Assembly: GCA_003161635.1 (NCBI GenBank) | Contig: PMOA01000103.1 | Span: 17,480 to 53,752, forward strand | DNA length: 36,273 nt | Origin: Limisphaerales bacterium | GTDB lineage: Bacteria; Verrucomicrobiota; Verrucomicrobiia; Limisphaerales; UBA11358 | Direction of reading: 5' to 3' | Part shown: in pieces, positions 8,007 through 17,170 of the stretch | How the letters are laid out: each line of letters starts with the position of its first letter | Position numbering within the stretch: the stretch's first letter is position 1 | Notes under the pieces: model-generated | What the model saw: only the letters and a program-made list of their open reading frames with translations | What the model was told of the DNA's origin: nothing | Databases searched by the model: none | Translations under genes and position numbers: made by a program

Positions 8007-9026
8007 TCACGCCGTTTGGGCAATGGCTTCCCGAAGTTCTTTAAGAAATTTCGGCACGACTACAAAGGGATCGTAGTTGCCGACACCCCCGCGTGGAGAC
8101 AATGTCTCAATGGGAAGATAGCCACGATAGCCGGATTTGCGGACGACGCTCAATAATCTTTTCAGGTCGGTGGGGCTGGCATCTTCTGCTTCCACGCCCA
8201 ACGGACTTTGTTTGATCTGCCAGTTCACCGCGTAGGGCGCGGCTTTTGCCATCTCCGCATACGGGTCGGCCGCCTTGAAATAACCGGTGTCCACGATGGC
8301 ACCGCACCACGGCGAATCAATGCGCTTGAGGAGGCTGATCAGGTTGTCGGCGGTCTTCAGAAAATCGCCGTGGTTTTGGACGCCGATGATCACGCCGAAT
8401 TTCGCGGCGTGGTCGGCGCACGCGCGGATGTCGGCGGCGATCCATTCCTCGACCTGGTCGCGCGTCGTGCCGTTTGACACGGTTTGCCACGTCTGCGCGC
8501 GCATCTGGGTATCGGCAAACACGCGCAGCACGGGCGCACCCAGTTTGCCTGCCACCTCGGCCCAGTTCTTGATGCGCTGCACGTCTTTCGCGCGTGCCGC
8601 CTTGTCTGCCACTGTGAAATTATTTCCCACGCCGGTGCCGCTGATGCCGAGACCCAGATCGAACGCCCTCCGCTTCAGTTCGAAGATATATTTGTCGGTG
8701 GGCACACCCGGACCATTTTTCTCATAGCCGGGGAAATAATACCCCGTGACATCAAAGCCGTCGAAGTTTTGCTTCGCGCAAAACTCGGCGAGGTCGAACA
8801 GGCTGATGCCTGCGCCGCGGCCCTGGAGCTGGTCGTTGAGCAGCTTGGCGAACGAGTAGGCATTGCAGGAAACCTTGAGCGCCGAGCCGCCCGCTCTTTT
8901 GATTGGTTCGATGGCCATGGCCGAAACGGTGCCCAATCCGATGCCTGCCGCGCACAGAGGCAAAACAGATGCGCTTTTGATAAAATCCCGGCGGTTAAAT
9001 TTGTTGTTCATAATTCTAGTGTCCAT
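8007..9026 (-). CDS. Tat-exported sugar phosphate isomerase/epimerase-like TIM barrel, first gene of operon
   Basis: The product has 339 residues from ATG 9026; ATG 9011 (MNNKFNRRDFIKS) is equally good and five residues shorter. NRRDFIKSASVLPLCAAGIG is a textbook twin-arginine leader. The mature part is a PF01261 TIM barrel with probable metal-binding segments IIGVQNHGDF, CGAIVDTGYF, NWQIKQS and YLPIETLSP. It heads the five-gene minus-strand operon ending at 3490: gaps are 7 and 23 bases, then an overlap, then 24 bases. The shared promoter-like element at 9228-9256 lies about 200 bases upstream, leaving an unusually long 5' leader. Paired with the next gene, it could isomerise or cleave an oxidised sugar in the periplasm. 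That role is inferred from context. Confidence 0.87.
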   Translation of the reverse strand: MDTRIMNNKFNRRDFIKSASVLPLCAAGIGLGTVSAMAIEPIKRAGGSALKVSCNAYSFAKLLNDQLQGRGAGISLFDLAEFCAKQNFDGFDVTGYYFPGYEKNGPGVPTDKYIFELKRRAFDLGLGISGTGVGNNFTVADKAARAKDVQRIKNWAEVAGKLGAPVLRVFADTQMRAQTWQTVSNGTTRDQVEEWIAADIRACADHAAKFGVIIGVQNHGDFLKTADNLISLLKRIDSPWCGAIVDTGYFKAADPYAEMAKAAPYAVNWQIKQSPLGVEAEDASPTDLKRLLSVVRKSGYRGYLPIETLSPRGGVGNYDPFVVVPKFLKELREAIAQTA

Positions 9027-9227
9027 GTTTTATTGCAAATCGGGTCAAAGCCACAATTCGGGCAGCCAACACATTCGCTGGCATAACCAGACTCAGCGCG
9101 CAGGCGCCAATGGCGATGAAACAAAGTTTTTTTATGGTATTTATTCTTCTTCCCGCATCATTTTGTTTTGGTTTTGCGACCGGCTGAAACAACCGATTTT
9201 CCGCAGAGCATACAGTCGTCATCTGGT

Positions 9228-9256
9228 AATAGCCACGCAAAGCTGAATTAGGACAG
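9228..9256 (-). promoter_or_regulatory. Shared promoter-like element, copy F (upstream of five-gene sugar operon)
   Basis: Read on the minus strand: CTGTCC (9256-9251), a 17-base spacer beginning TAATT, then GCTATT (9233-9228) followed by ACC. It is oriented towards the gene starting at 9026, about 200 bases away. Confidence 0.68.
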
Positions 9257-9396
9257 GCCAACGCACGCTTTCGGTCCGGGCGTCATCGGGCCTCTTGTCC
9301 AATCGCGTTGACCGGTCACGGACTCATTTCCGGCAAGCCATGAAAGCACTGGCCATGTTCTTTGATGTTCCGGCTGCCAAGATTTCTTCACTCGGG

Positions 9397-9425
9397 ATGT
9401 CCTAATTATCTACTCGACCGCTATT
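9397..9425 (+). promoter_or_regulatory. Shared promoter-like element, copy E (upstream of PEP-CTERM gene)
   Basis: ATGTCC (9397-9402), a 17-base spacer beginning TAATT, then GCTATT (9420-9425) followed by ACATT. It lies 94 bases before the ATG at 9520 on the same strand. Confidence 0.7.
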
Positions 9426-9519
9426 ACATTATAACCGAAGTCGCAAGTCGTGTTCAGTGTCGTGCGGCGCGGTTTTGAACTCAGAAACTAATTAAACTAA
9501 TTAAATCAGAAAGTGCCTT

Positions 9520-10281
9520 ATGAAGAAATACTTGATTCTCGCCTTGCTGGCGTTTGCGTCCTCCAACGCCTCCGCTGCGTCATTGTTCTCGGACAATTTC
9601 AACACCTATGCCGATGGCTCACTCACCACTGTGAGTGGAGGCATTTGGGCCAATCACAGCGGAACCGCGCTTCAGGTGGACGTTCTGTCCGGGGCAGTGA
9701 ATTTGACTGCAACTGAAAGCGAGGACGTCAATGCTCTGATCAGCGGAGGGCCCTATACGTCGGGCCTTTTGTATTACAGTCTTACCGTTAATTTCTCCGT
9801 CTTGCCAGCCGTTGGAGGTGGTTACTTCGCGCATTTCAAAGACGCGACGACCGGCGGTTTTCGCGCCCGGTTGTACGCCACCACGACTGGCGCGGCGCCC
9901 GGCTTTTATCGTTTGGGCATTAACAACGGGTCAAACCTTCCCATAACCGCAACGTATCCGAGCGACCTGTCCCTGGGCAGCTTCTATCAGGTGGTGGTGC
10001 GTTATGACGCTAGTTCACCCGCAAACGCATCGACGCTCTGGGTGGACCCCACGCTTGAAACCGACCCGAGCGTTACCGCCACCGACGGGGTAACCATGCT
10101 TCCAATTACGTCGTTTGCCTTGCGGCAGTCCACAATAGCCGCCGGCGGCATGGGCACGCTTACGGCGGACAACGTCCTGGTCGCCACGACCTTCGCAGAA
10201 GTCGTTCCCGAGCCTTCCTCGATCTTATTGGTGTCGCTCGGCGGATTGTTGGGTTTGTTCCGGCTGCGGCGTAAACACTGA
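9520..10281 (+). CDS. Exported PEP-CTERM protein
   Basis: The product has 253 residues. Residues 1-19 form a signal peptide (MKKYLILALLAFASSNASA). The middle is a beta-rich region of unknown family that looks lectin- or LamG-like in composition. The C-terminus carries a complete PEP-CTERM sorting signal at about 229-253: VPEPSSI, a hydrophobic helix (LLVSLGGLLGLF) and the basic tail RLRRKH. Such proteins are processed by an exosortase and end up in the outer envelope or extracellular matrix. No exosortase gene lies in the window. The gene stands alone, with a shared promoter-like element 94 bases upstream and another one downstream that serves the next gene. Confidence 0.9.
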   Translation: MKKYLILALLAFASSNASAASLFSDNFNTYADGSLTTVSGGIWANHSGTALQVDVLSGAVNLTATESEDVNALISGGPYTSGLLYYSLTVNFSVLPAVGGGYFAHFKDATTGGFRARLYATTTGAAPGFYRLGINNGSNLPITATYPSDLSLGSFYQVVVRYDASSPANASTLWVDPTLETDPSVTATDGVTMLPITSFALRQSTIAAGGMGTLTADNVLVATTFAEVVPEPSSILLVSLGGLLGLFRLRRKH

Positions 10282-10332
10282 TTGGGATACGCAGTTCATT
10301 TATCGTCGCCGAGCATGGGGAACTGCTCTTTG

Positions 10333-10361
10333 TTGTCCTAATTTAGTAACCGTGTGCTATT
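10333..10361 (+). promoter_or_regulatory. Shared promoter-like element, copy D (upstream of beta-strand-repeat gene)
   Basis: TTGTCC (10333-10338), a 17-base spacer beginning TAATT, then GCTATT (10356-10361). It lies 143 bases before the ATG at 10505, just past the end of the PEP-CTERM gene. Confidence 0.7.
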
Positions 10362-10443
10362 TTAACTTCAGAACGCAAAGTTATTGTTTGACTGAAACCA
10401 GAGCTCATTTTTGGTTTTGACATTGACATTTGACATAGAAGCG

Positions 10444-10488
10444 CTTTCGGAATAAAGTCAAAATAGAGGCATTTTCGGAATAAAATCA
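10444..10488 (+). repeat. Pair of 17-base direct repeats in the leader of the beta-strand-repeat gene
   Basis: CTTTCGGAATAAAGTCA (10444-10460) and TTTTCGGAATAAAATCA (10472-10488) differ at two positions and start 28 bases apart. They lie between promoter-like copy D and the start codon at 10505. The spacing is close to three helical turns, which would suit a protein-binding site; an RNA role in the leader is also possible. Function is inferred. Confidence 0.5.
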
Positions 10489-10504
10489 TCAACCTCAACA
10501 AAGC

Positions 10505-13500
10505 ATGAAAACTCTGACTCGCACTCTTCAAACCGCCGCCGCCGCCGCCGCCGTTGCCGCCATATTGGCAATGCCTCACCTCGCGTCCGCCGCGACAAAG
10601 AAATTTACAGTCAGCGTTTCGCCGACTACAACGAACGTGTTGAACGGTGTTGCCACTAATGTCACTGTCACTGTCACCAATACGTCCACCGCTGGCAGTT
10701 TTACTGGAGTCGTGACCAATGGTGTGTCTGTTTTTCCATCAGGTCAGGGTGTGACCGCCAGTTTTTCGAGTTCAAGTTTAATCGTAATCAGTAATAGTCC
10801 AGACGTTCCCGTTAATGGTAGCGCGTCTTTAACGCTGTATATTTCAGCAACGGCTGGGGCCGTGCAAGACTCGGTTTACACGGTGACCGTGACGGGAACG
10901 AATACCGCCGCCACCGGCAATGTTCCACCAGGAGTTGCCAAGGCCACATATACTTTTATCGTAGGGACTGTGCCGACCATGGTTTGGAGTCCTGGCGGGA
11001 TAGATACGAATTGGTCAACGGCTGGTAACTGGTCCCCATCCGGACCACCAGATTCAAAGAAAGACGTCAAGTTTTTTGACCTCGGCAGTGGAGGAACCAA
11101 TGTTGTTAACACCAGTTTGACCATCGGCTCGCTGACTTACGGCCATACGAATAATTGGCACACCACGCTCATTCCTTCGGGAGTGACATTGACGGTTGGT
11201 GGAGACGTCAACGACCTCAACGGTTTGGTCACAGGCACGGGCACAGATCCCGGGAATGGCCAACTGACAAGGGCTGCGATTACGGGCGCGGGCGGCGCGC
11301 TGGCCGTCACCAACAATGGTGCCAATGTTTATGTCAGTCAGTCTCACCCCGTTACTTCCGGTGAATCTTTTTCTCAAGCCACTTTGGACCTTTCGGGATT
11401 GGGCAAATTTACAGCCACCATTTCCAGATTATTGGTCGGTGTTGACCTGACCATCAAAGGTGCCAGCGGCATTTTAAACTTGGCGCGGACGAACGTAATA
11501 ACCGCGACGGCCGGATCAGCCGCGCCGCAAATTGATGTCGGTGACAACACCCAGCCCCAAGGATCGGCGGCTATCCCGAGTATTCTGTTTCTTGGCCAGA
11601 CGAACGCTTTCTTTGCTGATTCCATTGCGGTGGGTCGCGGCAAAACCGATGACACTGGAAGCTCGATGCTATTCAACAGCAGCTTTGCCAGTCCGACAGC
11701 TTATTTCCGAGGCACGAATGGCAACACCAGCCGGGTGGGGACATGGTCAATCGGTGATGCCTATGGTTCCAAGTATACTTCATTCGATAATACTGTTGGC
11801 ACCTGTGATTTCAGCTTGGGAACGGTCAATGCGCTGGTGAACACGATGTATGTGGGCAAGGGTGCGGATGCCACGATTACTCCCGGTGCCAGCATTAAAG
11901 GACTGGGCACGCTGATGTTTGGTGCCGGAACCATTGACGTCAACATTTTGCAAGTTGGGGTTTCAGCCACTGCCACCGGCACGGGAACGGTGAACGTCAA
12001 CGGCGGTTCGCTTCTGGTGAACACTTCTTTGGAGTTGGCTAATGGCAGCGGCTCTTCCGGCACGCTCAACATTTCCGGCGGAATGGTGACGGCCAACACC
12101 GGCATCACCGCTGGTGGTGGATCGGCCACAATCAACCTGACCGGCGGCACGCTCAATGTGACCAACGTCACCGCTACAATCGGGACGACGGCAAATCCGC
12201 TCAACACGTTCAGTGCTGCCAACGCGACTATCAATCTGGCCGTTCGAAGCACCACGCCCAGTGTCGCAACCGTCAATCTTGCGGCTGGCGGCGCTGCCAA
12301 TACGATCAACATCAGATCCGTGCCTTTGCTCACAGGTTTTCCAACTCAATTTCCCATCATCCAATACGGTTTGATCGGTGGCAGTGCCAGCGGCGATTTG
12401 ACGACATTCACTCTCGGCACATTGCCTTCCGCGAGTCCGGCTTACGGCGCTTACATTTCCAACAACGTGGCGAACAATTCAATTGATATTGTTTTCACCA
12501 ATGGCCCATTTGTTCCGGCGCTCACTTGGGACGGCAAGACCAATGGCAATTGGGACGTAGCGACGACGGCGAACTGGCGGCCGGCGGCCGGACCGGACAC
12601 AACCTACGGTCAGGGAAATATTGTGACGTTTGACGACACGCTGACGGGAACGACCAACGTGAATTTGACGACGGCCTTGACTCCCGGCGCTCTCACCGTC
12701 AACAACACGCTGTCCAATTATGTTTTCAGCGGCAGCGGCAGCATCAGCGGCAGCGTCACGCTGGTCAAATCAGGCTCCGGCACGTTGACTCTGGCTGAAA
12801 CCGGCGGCGATAATTTCAGCGGCGGCATCATCGTCAACAACGGCACGGTGATTTTGGACGACGCCAACAGCGCGATTTCCGGCGGCACGACAATCAACGG
12901 CGGAACAATTCAAGTTGGAAACAACCACGTGAACGGAACTTTGCCTTCAGGCGGCGTCGCTGACACTGGCGCGCTGATTTTCAATCGCGCCGACAACATC
13001 ATCGTGACCAACGTGATTTCCGGCGCGGGCACGCTGACGCAAAGCGGCGCCAATGTCGTGACCTTGAGCGGCAACAACAGCGGGTTCACCGGCACGGCGA
13101 CCGTGGCGCAAGGCACGCTGCAAGTCGGCAGCACGAACGCCCTCGGTTCGACAACCAGCGTCACCGTGAGCAACGCGGCAACGTTTGACGTGAACGGTTA
13201 TGCTTTGTTCGGCAATGGAAATGTCAACTTGGTCGTCACCGTTTCCGGCGCGGGCGTCGGCGGCACCGGCGCGATTGTCAACAACAGCACCAACAGCCCG
13301 ACAAAAGTTTTGCACATGGTGACTATGGCTGCGGATGCGACCTTCGGCGGCAACAACGATTGGGACATCCGCAATTCCAGCGGCAACACCGCCACCGCGG
13401 ACGCAGCGTTGACCGGCGCTTTCAATTTGACGAAAGTCGGAACCAACTCAGTTTCGCTCCGGGGCGTCACGGTGGATACCGGCTTGGGCGACATCAATGT

Positions 13501-14629
13501 GCAGGCTGGCACTTTGACTTTCACCGCGACGGCAACCGCACCGCAAAACTCGCTCGGCGATTCGAGCAAAACCGCGACGGTTTTTTCCAACGCCACGCTG
13601 ACGCTGGACACGATTGGAATTATTCCGTCGAAAAATTTTGTTTTGACCAACGGCGGAACTCTCAAATGCAGCGGAACAAACACGCTAAACAGTCCGCTGA
13701 CTCTTGCGGGCGCGGCCAACAACACCATCAGCGTCGGATCCGGCGCGCAATTTACAATCACCAGCGCCATCGGCGGCGTCGGCGGTTTCTCCAAGAACGG
13801 CAGCGGCACACTGTTCCTGACAGCGAACAACACTTATAGTGGCAGGACTGTCGTAAGCGGCGGTACGCTGGCCTTGTATGGCGGCGGTTCCAACGGCGCC
13901 ATTAACTTCAGCACAAACATCAATGTCAACTCTGGCGCGACGCTTGATGTTTCAGGCCGCAGTGACGAGACACTGACGGTGGCAAGCGCTCAAACTTTGT
14001 CTGGCGGTGTCGGCACAAACGGGCCGGGCACAATCAACGGCCTTCTGGTCGTCGGCGCGTTGGCGACCATTTCACCAGGCGGAAACACCAACATGGGCAC
14101 TTTGAGCGTAATCAGCAACGCGACGTTGTCAGGCGCGACTGTGATGAAAATCAGCGCGGCGAACGGGAACGATCAGATTGACGCGGCGGGCATCACTTAC
14201 GGCGGCACTTTGGTTGTGACCAACATTTCTGGTGCGGTCACAAACGGCCAGAGCTTCCAGCTATTTGTTGCGACGAACGGCTATTCCGGAACATTCAGCG
14301 GCGGCGTGACTCTGCCGTCGGCGACCGGGTTGACGTGGACGAATACACTGGCCGTCAACGGAACGATAACCGCCGGAGTGGTTTCAGGCCCGGCGGCGCA
14401 ACCGTACATCACCAGCGTGAGTTTGTCGGGAACGAGTCTGGTGATCAGCGGAACGAACGGAACGGCCGGCCTGCAATTCGTCGTGCTGACCAGCACCAAC
14501 CTGGTGCTGCCGTTGAGCCAGTGGACGCCGGTTGTGACCAACACTTTCACCGGCGGGAACTTCAGCGTCACCATCACGGTGGATCCAAGCGCGCCGCAAA
14601 ACTTCTATTACCTGGATGTGTTGCCGTAA
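10505..14629 (+). CDS. Large secreted protein with autotransporter-associated beta-strand repeats
   Basis: The product has 1374 residues. A signal peptide covers about 1-29 (Ala-rich, ending MPHLASA). Residues 30-155 look Ig-like. Two segments with the pattern W-N-x-x-x-N-W (near 160-180 and 675-695) each open a beta-helix-like block. At least two autotransporter-associated repeats with the KSGSGTLTLA...FSGG pattern occur, near residues 754-775 and 1095-1115. The protein is rich in Gly, Thr, Asn and Ser, as expected for a long parallel beta-helix. No autotransporter barrel and no PEP-CTERM tail are present; it ends in a short module (TSTNLVLPLSQWTPV ... NFYYLDVLP) seen on other secreted Verrucomicrobia proteins. 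A surface or adhesin-like role is likely. Shared element D precedes it. Confidence 0.88.
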   Translation: MKTLTRTLQTAAAAAAVAAILAMPHLASAATKKFTVSVSPTTTNVLNGVATNVTVTVTNTSTAGSFTGVVTNGVSVFPSGQGVTASFSSSSLIVISNSPDVPVNGSASLTLYISATAGAVQDSVYTVTVTGTNTAATGNVPPGVAKATYTFIVGTVPTMVWSPGGIDTNWSTAGNWSPSGPPDSKKDVKFFDLGSGGTNVVNTSLTIGSLTYGHTNNWHTTLIPSGVTLTVGGDVNDLNGLVTGTGTDPGNGQLTRAAITGAGGALAVTNNGANVYVSQSHPVTSGESFSQATLDLSGLGKFTATISRLLVGVDLTIKGASGILNLARTNVITATAGSAAPQIDVGDNTQPQGSAAIPSILFLGQTNAFFADSIAVGRGKTDDTGSSMLFNSSFASPTAYFRGTNGNTSRVGTWSIGDAYGSKYTSFDNTVGTCDFSLGTVNALVNTMYVGKGADATITPGASIKGLGTLMFGAGTIDVNILQVGVSATATGTGTVNVNGGSLLVNTSLELANGSGSSGTLNISGGMVTANTGITAGGGSATINLTGGTLNVTNVTATIGTTANPLNTFSAANATINLAVRSTTPSVATVNLAAGGAANTINIRSVPLLTGFPTQFPIIQYGLIGGSASGDLTTFTLGTLPSASPAYGAYISNNVANNSIDIVFTNGPFVPALTWDGKTNGNWDVATTANWRPAAGPDTTYGQGNIVTFDDTLTGTTNVNLTTALTPGALTVNNTLSNYVFSGSGSISGSVTLVKSGSGTLTLAETGGDNFSGGIIVNNGTVILDDANSAISGGTTINGGTIQVGNNHVNGTLPSGGVADTGALIFNRADNIIVTNVISGAGTLTQSGANVVTLSGNNSGFTGTATVAQGTLQVGSTNALGSTTSVTVSNAATFDVNGYALFGNGNVNLVVTVSGAGVGGTGAIVNNSTNSPTKVLHMVTMAADATFGGNNDWDIRNSSGNTATADAALTGAFNLTKVGTNSVSLRGVTVDTGLGDINVQAGTLTFTATATAPQNSLGDSSKTATVFSNATLTLDTIGIIPSKNFVLTNGGTLKCSGTNTLNSPLTLAGAANNTISVGSGAQFTITSAIGGVGGFSKNGSGTLFLTANNTYSGRTVVSGGTLALYGGGSNGAINFSTNINVNSGATLDVSGRSDETLTVASAQTLSGGVGTNGPGTINGLLVVGALATISPGGNTNMGTLSVISNATLSGATVMKISAANGNDQIDAAGITYGGTLVVTNISGAVTNGQSFQLFVATNGYSGTFSGGVTLPSATGLTWTNTLAVNGTITAGVVSGPAAQPYITSVSLSGTSLVISGTNGTAGLQFVVLTSTNLVLPLSQWTPVVTNTFTGGNFSVTITVDPSAPQNFYYLDVLP

Positions 14630-14639
14630 GCTGACATAA

Positions 14640-15546
14640 CAATTAACAACTGCGACCAACACACCGGCGGGCAATTACGTCCTGACTATCACTGGAATTT
14701 TCGGAACACTCACGACCAACGTGACCGTCACGTTGAAAGTCACCGACTTCTCCATCGTCGCGACGCCGGTTTCACAAACTGTGGCGGCGGGCGCGACCAA
14801 CAATTTCACGGTGACGGCCAGCAACAACTTCAGTGCGAGCGTCACCTTAACTGCCAGCGGTTTGCCCTCGGGCGCGCGCGCTTTTCAACCCGGGTTCAAT
14901 CACGGGGTCGGGGACATCGGTGCTGACCATAACCATTTCGGGTTCAACTCCGGCGGGAACGAACACCGTCACCATCAACGGAATCAGCGGGCAGACGCAC
15001 AGCACAAATGTCACGCTCATCGTGACCGGCAGCGGCGACGTCACGAACACGCCGCCAGTGTTGTCGCCGATCTCGAACCAGTTCGTCAATGCCGGCGTCA
15101 CGCTGACGATCACCAACGTCGCGACCGATTCCGACACGCCAGCGCAAACGCTGACATTCAATCTGCTAACTGCGCCGACCGGCGCGGTATTGAATGCGAA
15201 CAGCGGGATTTTCACATGGCGTCCCGCCGCCGCGCAGGCGAACACGACCAACCTCACAACTCTGAAAGTGACCGACAGCGGCACGCCGCCGTTGAGCGCG
15301 ACGCAAAGTTTCAACATCATAGTGAATCCGCTGGCGAGACCCGTGCTTGGACTCGCCCGTCTGACCAACGGCTTCTGGAAATTGAATATCACCGGGCCGA
15401 CCGGGCCGGACTATTCCATCCAAGGCGCGAGCAACTTCGTGAACTGGACGGCGCTGACCGTGAGCAATTCTGCGACGTTGCCATTCACCTGGATCGATAG
15501 TAATAATGTGCCGGCTTGGTTCTACCGTGTGTTGCTTGGGCCATGA
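14640..15546 (+). pseudogene. Frameshifted, 5'-truncated fragment of an Ig-domain secreted protein
   Basis: Directly after the stop at 14629, coding-like sequence continues. One frame (14640 to about 14880) reads ATNTPAGNYVLTITGIFG and ends in SNNFSASVTLTASGLPSGA. The sense then passes to another frame (about 14880-15546), reading FNPGSITGSGTSVLTITISG and ending YRVLLGP before a stop at 15546. Joining the two restores a standard repeated Ig-like domain, so a single-base loss near 14875-14885 (a GC-repeat run) broke the frame. The second half holds a putative Ig/cadherin-like domain (PPVLSPISNQFVNAG) and the same kind of C-terminal module as the preceding protein (SNFVNWT ... FYRV). There is no start codon or signal peptide, so this is a truncated paralog left by recombination or deletion. 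Confidence 0.72.
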
Positions 15547-15586
15547 AAAATTCGCCGGGCGTTCCTGGCAAATTCGTCAGTCCAAC

Positions 15587-17164
15587 TTGAAAGCGAAACT
15601 TAAAGCGCCCGCCAGCGCCACACCGCTCCCTGCGGGATTGCGCCGGTATCTTTACTTCACGGCGACGACGACAGGCGCGGCCATCATGATCGTCGAAATC
15701 CTCGGCGCAAAAATGCTCGCGCCGTATTTCGGCACGTCGCACTTTGTCTGGACGGCGCAAATAGCGGTCACACTCGTCGCGCTGGCAATCGGCTACTACG
15801 CCGGTGGCCGGCTCGTGGATCGTTCGCCGCAATTGAGCGGTCTGTATTGGGCGATTCTGGTTGCGGCTGTTTATCTCGGCCTCACCGTGCTGGTCGTGGA
15901 ACCAGCAGCCTGGTGGTGCCTCGACTTCAACCTCGCAGTCGGCTCGTTGCTGGCCTCGACATTTCTGTTCTTCGTGCCGCTGGCGTTGCTCGCAATGGTC
16001 GGACCATTTTTTATCCGCGTGTTGACTGTTGCTGTCACTGGCGTGGGCGGAAATGTCGGACGACTCACGGCCATCAGCACGCTCGGCAGCTTCGCGGGCA
16101 CAGTGCTCATCGGCTATGTGTTCATCCCGTTTCTGCCGAACTCCATCACCATGTATGCGACTTCCGGCGCGCTCATGGCCGTGGCTGCGGGTTACTTCTT
16201 TGGCTGGGGACGGAAGCGGAGTTCCGCCACACCCGTCGTGGCTGGAATTATTTTTGCCCTGTTGTTGGGCGGAATTGGCGTGGCAAAGGACCAGCAGCGA
16301 GCCAACAAGGGCAACGCTTGGCACGAAGTTTACCGCGCGAATTCAAATTTTGGCCGGCTTCAGGTGATTGACACGGATGATGGCGCGCGCCGTTATTACC
16401 TGAACGACGGCCTTCCACAGAACGACTACGATCCTCGCGTGAAGAAAGCCGTGTCCTCGTTCACTTATATGTTGCACGGCCTTGCGCGCGGCTACACGAC
16501 AAACATCGAGGACGTGCTTTGCATCGGCCTCGGCGTGGGCGTCGTGCCGATGAAATTTGCGCGGGAGGGCGCGCGAGTGGACGTGGTTGAAATCAATCCT
16601 GCGGTCGTGCCGCTTGCGGAAAAATTCTTCGACCTCGAACCGGCGCGATTCAATCTCACCATTGATGACGGTCGGCATTTTATGAACCGCTGCACAAAAA
16701 AGTACGATGCCATCATCCTCGATGCATTTCTCGGCGATTCCTCGCCATCCCACCTGATGTCGCGCGAGGCGTTCACCGCGATGCAGCGCATTCTCAAGCC
16801 GAGTGGCGTGCTGGTCATCAATACTTTCGGCGAGACGGGGCCGGGCAAGGATTTTCTCGCGGCGTCGCTGGACAAAACATTGCAGGCCGTGTTTCACAGC
16901 GTGCACATCCACCGCGCGGACAAAGACAACATGTTTTTCGTCGTCTCCGACCAACCGGAAATGGAATTGCGGAACTCGCCCGACTTTTCAGAAGTGCATG
17001 AGGCTTGTCGCCAGCAAGTGCAAGACGCCTGCGCGACCATTCTGAAAACCGAACCGTCCCACGGTCTGGTGCTGACCGATGACTATAATCCGGTGGAATA
17101 TTACGACGCGGCCAACCGCGAGGAAATCCGTCGAAATCTGGTCATGGCCTTGCGGCAGCAATAA
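15587..17164 (+). CDS. Membrane-fused spermidine-synthase-like protein
   Basis: The product has 525 residues if started at the TTG at 15587. A GTG at 15506 is in the same frame but would overlap the preceding fragment by 41 bases, so it is less likely; no ATG suits. About seven hydrophobic segments fill residues 20-215 (for example IMIVEILGAKMLAPYFGTSH, a segment typical of these fusions). The C-terminal half, about 250-500, is a Rossmann methyltransferase-like spermidine synthase domain with VLCIGLGVGVVPM, VDVVEINPAVV and YDAIILDAFLGDSSPSHL. The DA in LDAF and the later DDYNPVEYY are as in the family. Such proteins are often annotated as fused MFS/spermidine synthase; real polyamine synthesis is unproven. 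The next gene begins 7 bases downstream. Confidence 0.85.
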   Translation: MKAKLKAPASATPLPAGLRRYLYFTATTTGAAIMIVEILGAKMLAPYFGTSHFVWTAQIAVTLVALAIGYYAGGRLVDRSPQLSGLYWAILVAAVYLGLTVLVVEPAAWWCLDFNLAVGSLLASTFLFFVPLALLAMVGPFFIRVLTVAVTGVGGNVGRLTAISTLGSFAGTVLIGYVFIPFLPNSITMYATSGALMAVAAGYFFGWGRKRSSATPVVAGIIFALLLGGIGVAKDQQRANKGNAWHEVYRANSNFGRLQVIDTDDGARRYYLNDGLPQNDYDPRVKKAVSSFTYMLHGLARGYTTNIEDVLCIGLGVGVVPMKFAREGARVDVVEINPAVVPLAEKFFDLEPARFNLTIDDGRHFMNRCTKKYDAIILDAFLGDSSPSHLMSREAFTAMQRILKPSGVLVINTFGETGPGKDFLAASLDKTLQAVFHSVHIHRADKDNMFFVVSDQPEMELRNSPDFSEVHEACRQQVQDACATILKTEPSHGLVLTDDYNPVEYYDAANREEIRRNLVMALRQQ

Positions 17165-17170
17165 ATTTTC

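Larger units (their letters stand above)
9027..9519. other. Divergent intergenic region between the sugar operon and the PEP-CTERM gene
   Basis: This 493-base region has no convincing gene. It holds two shared promoter-like elements facing away from each other: copy F for the minus-strand operon and copy E for the plus-strand PEP-CTERM gene, about 140 bases apart. The 200 bases between copy F and the operon start would form a long leader. I see no clear riboswitch fold or terminator in it. Confidence 0.6.

Noticed and set aside
10294-10330. GCAGTTC ... GAACTGC followed by TCTTT as a terminator of the PEP-CTERM gene
   Set aside because: The loop is far too long (about 24 bases) and the T-run is weak, so it is not called.
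13198-13833. Long open frame on the minus strand opposite the beta-strand-repeat gene
   Set aside because: It is a compositional shadow of a repetitive GC-rich gene, with no recognisable domain or start signal.
15506-15586. GTG start at 15506 for the spermidine-synthase-like protein
   Set aside because: It would overlap the upstream fragment by 41 bases and adds residues without family character; TTG 15587 is preferred, though not certain.
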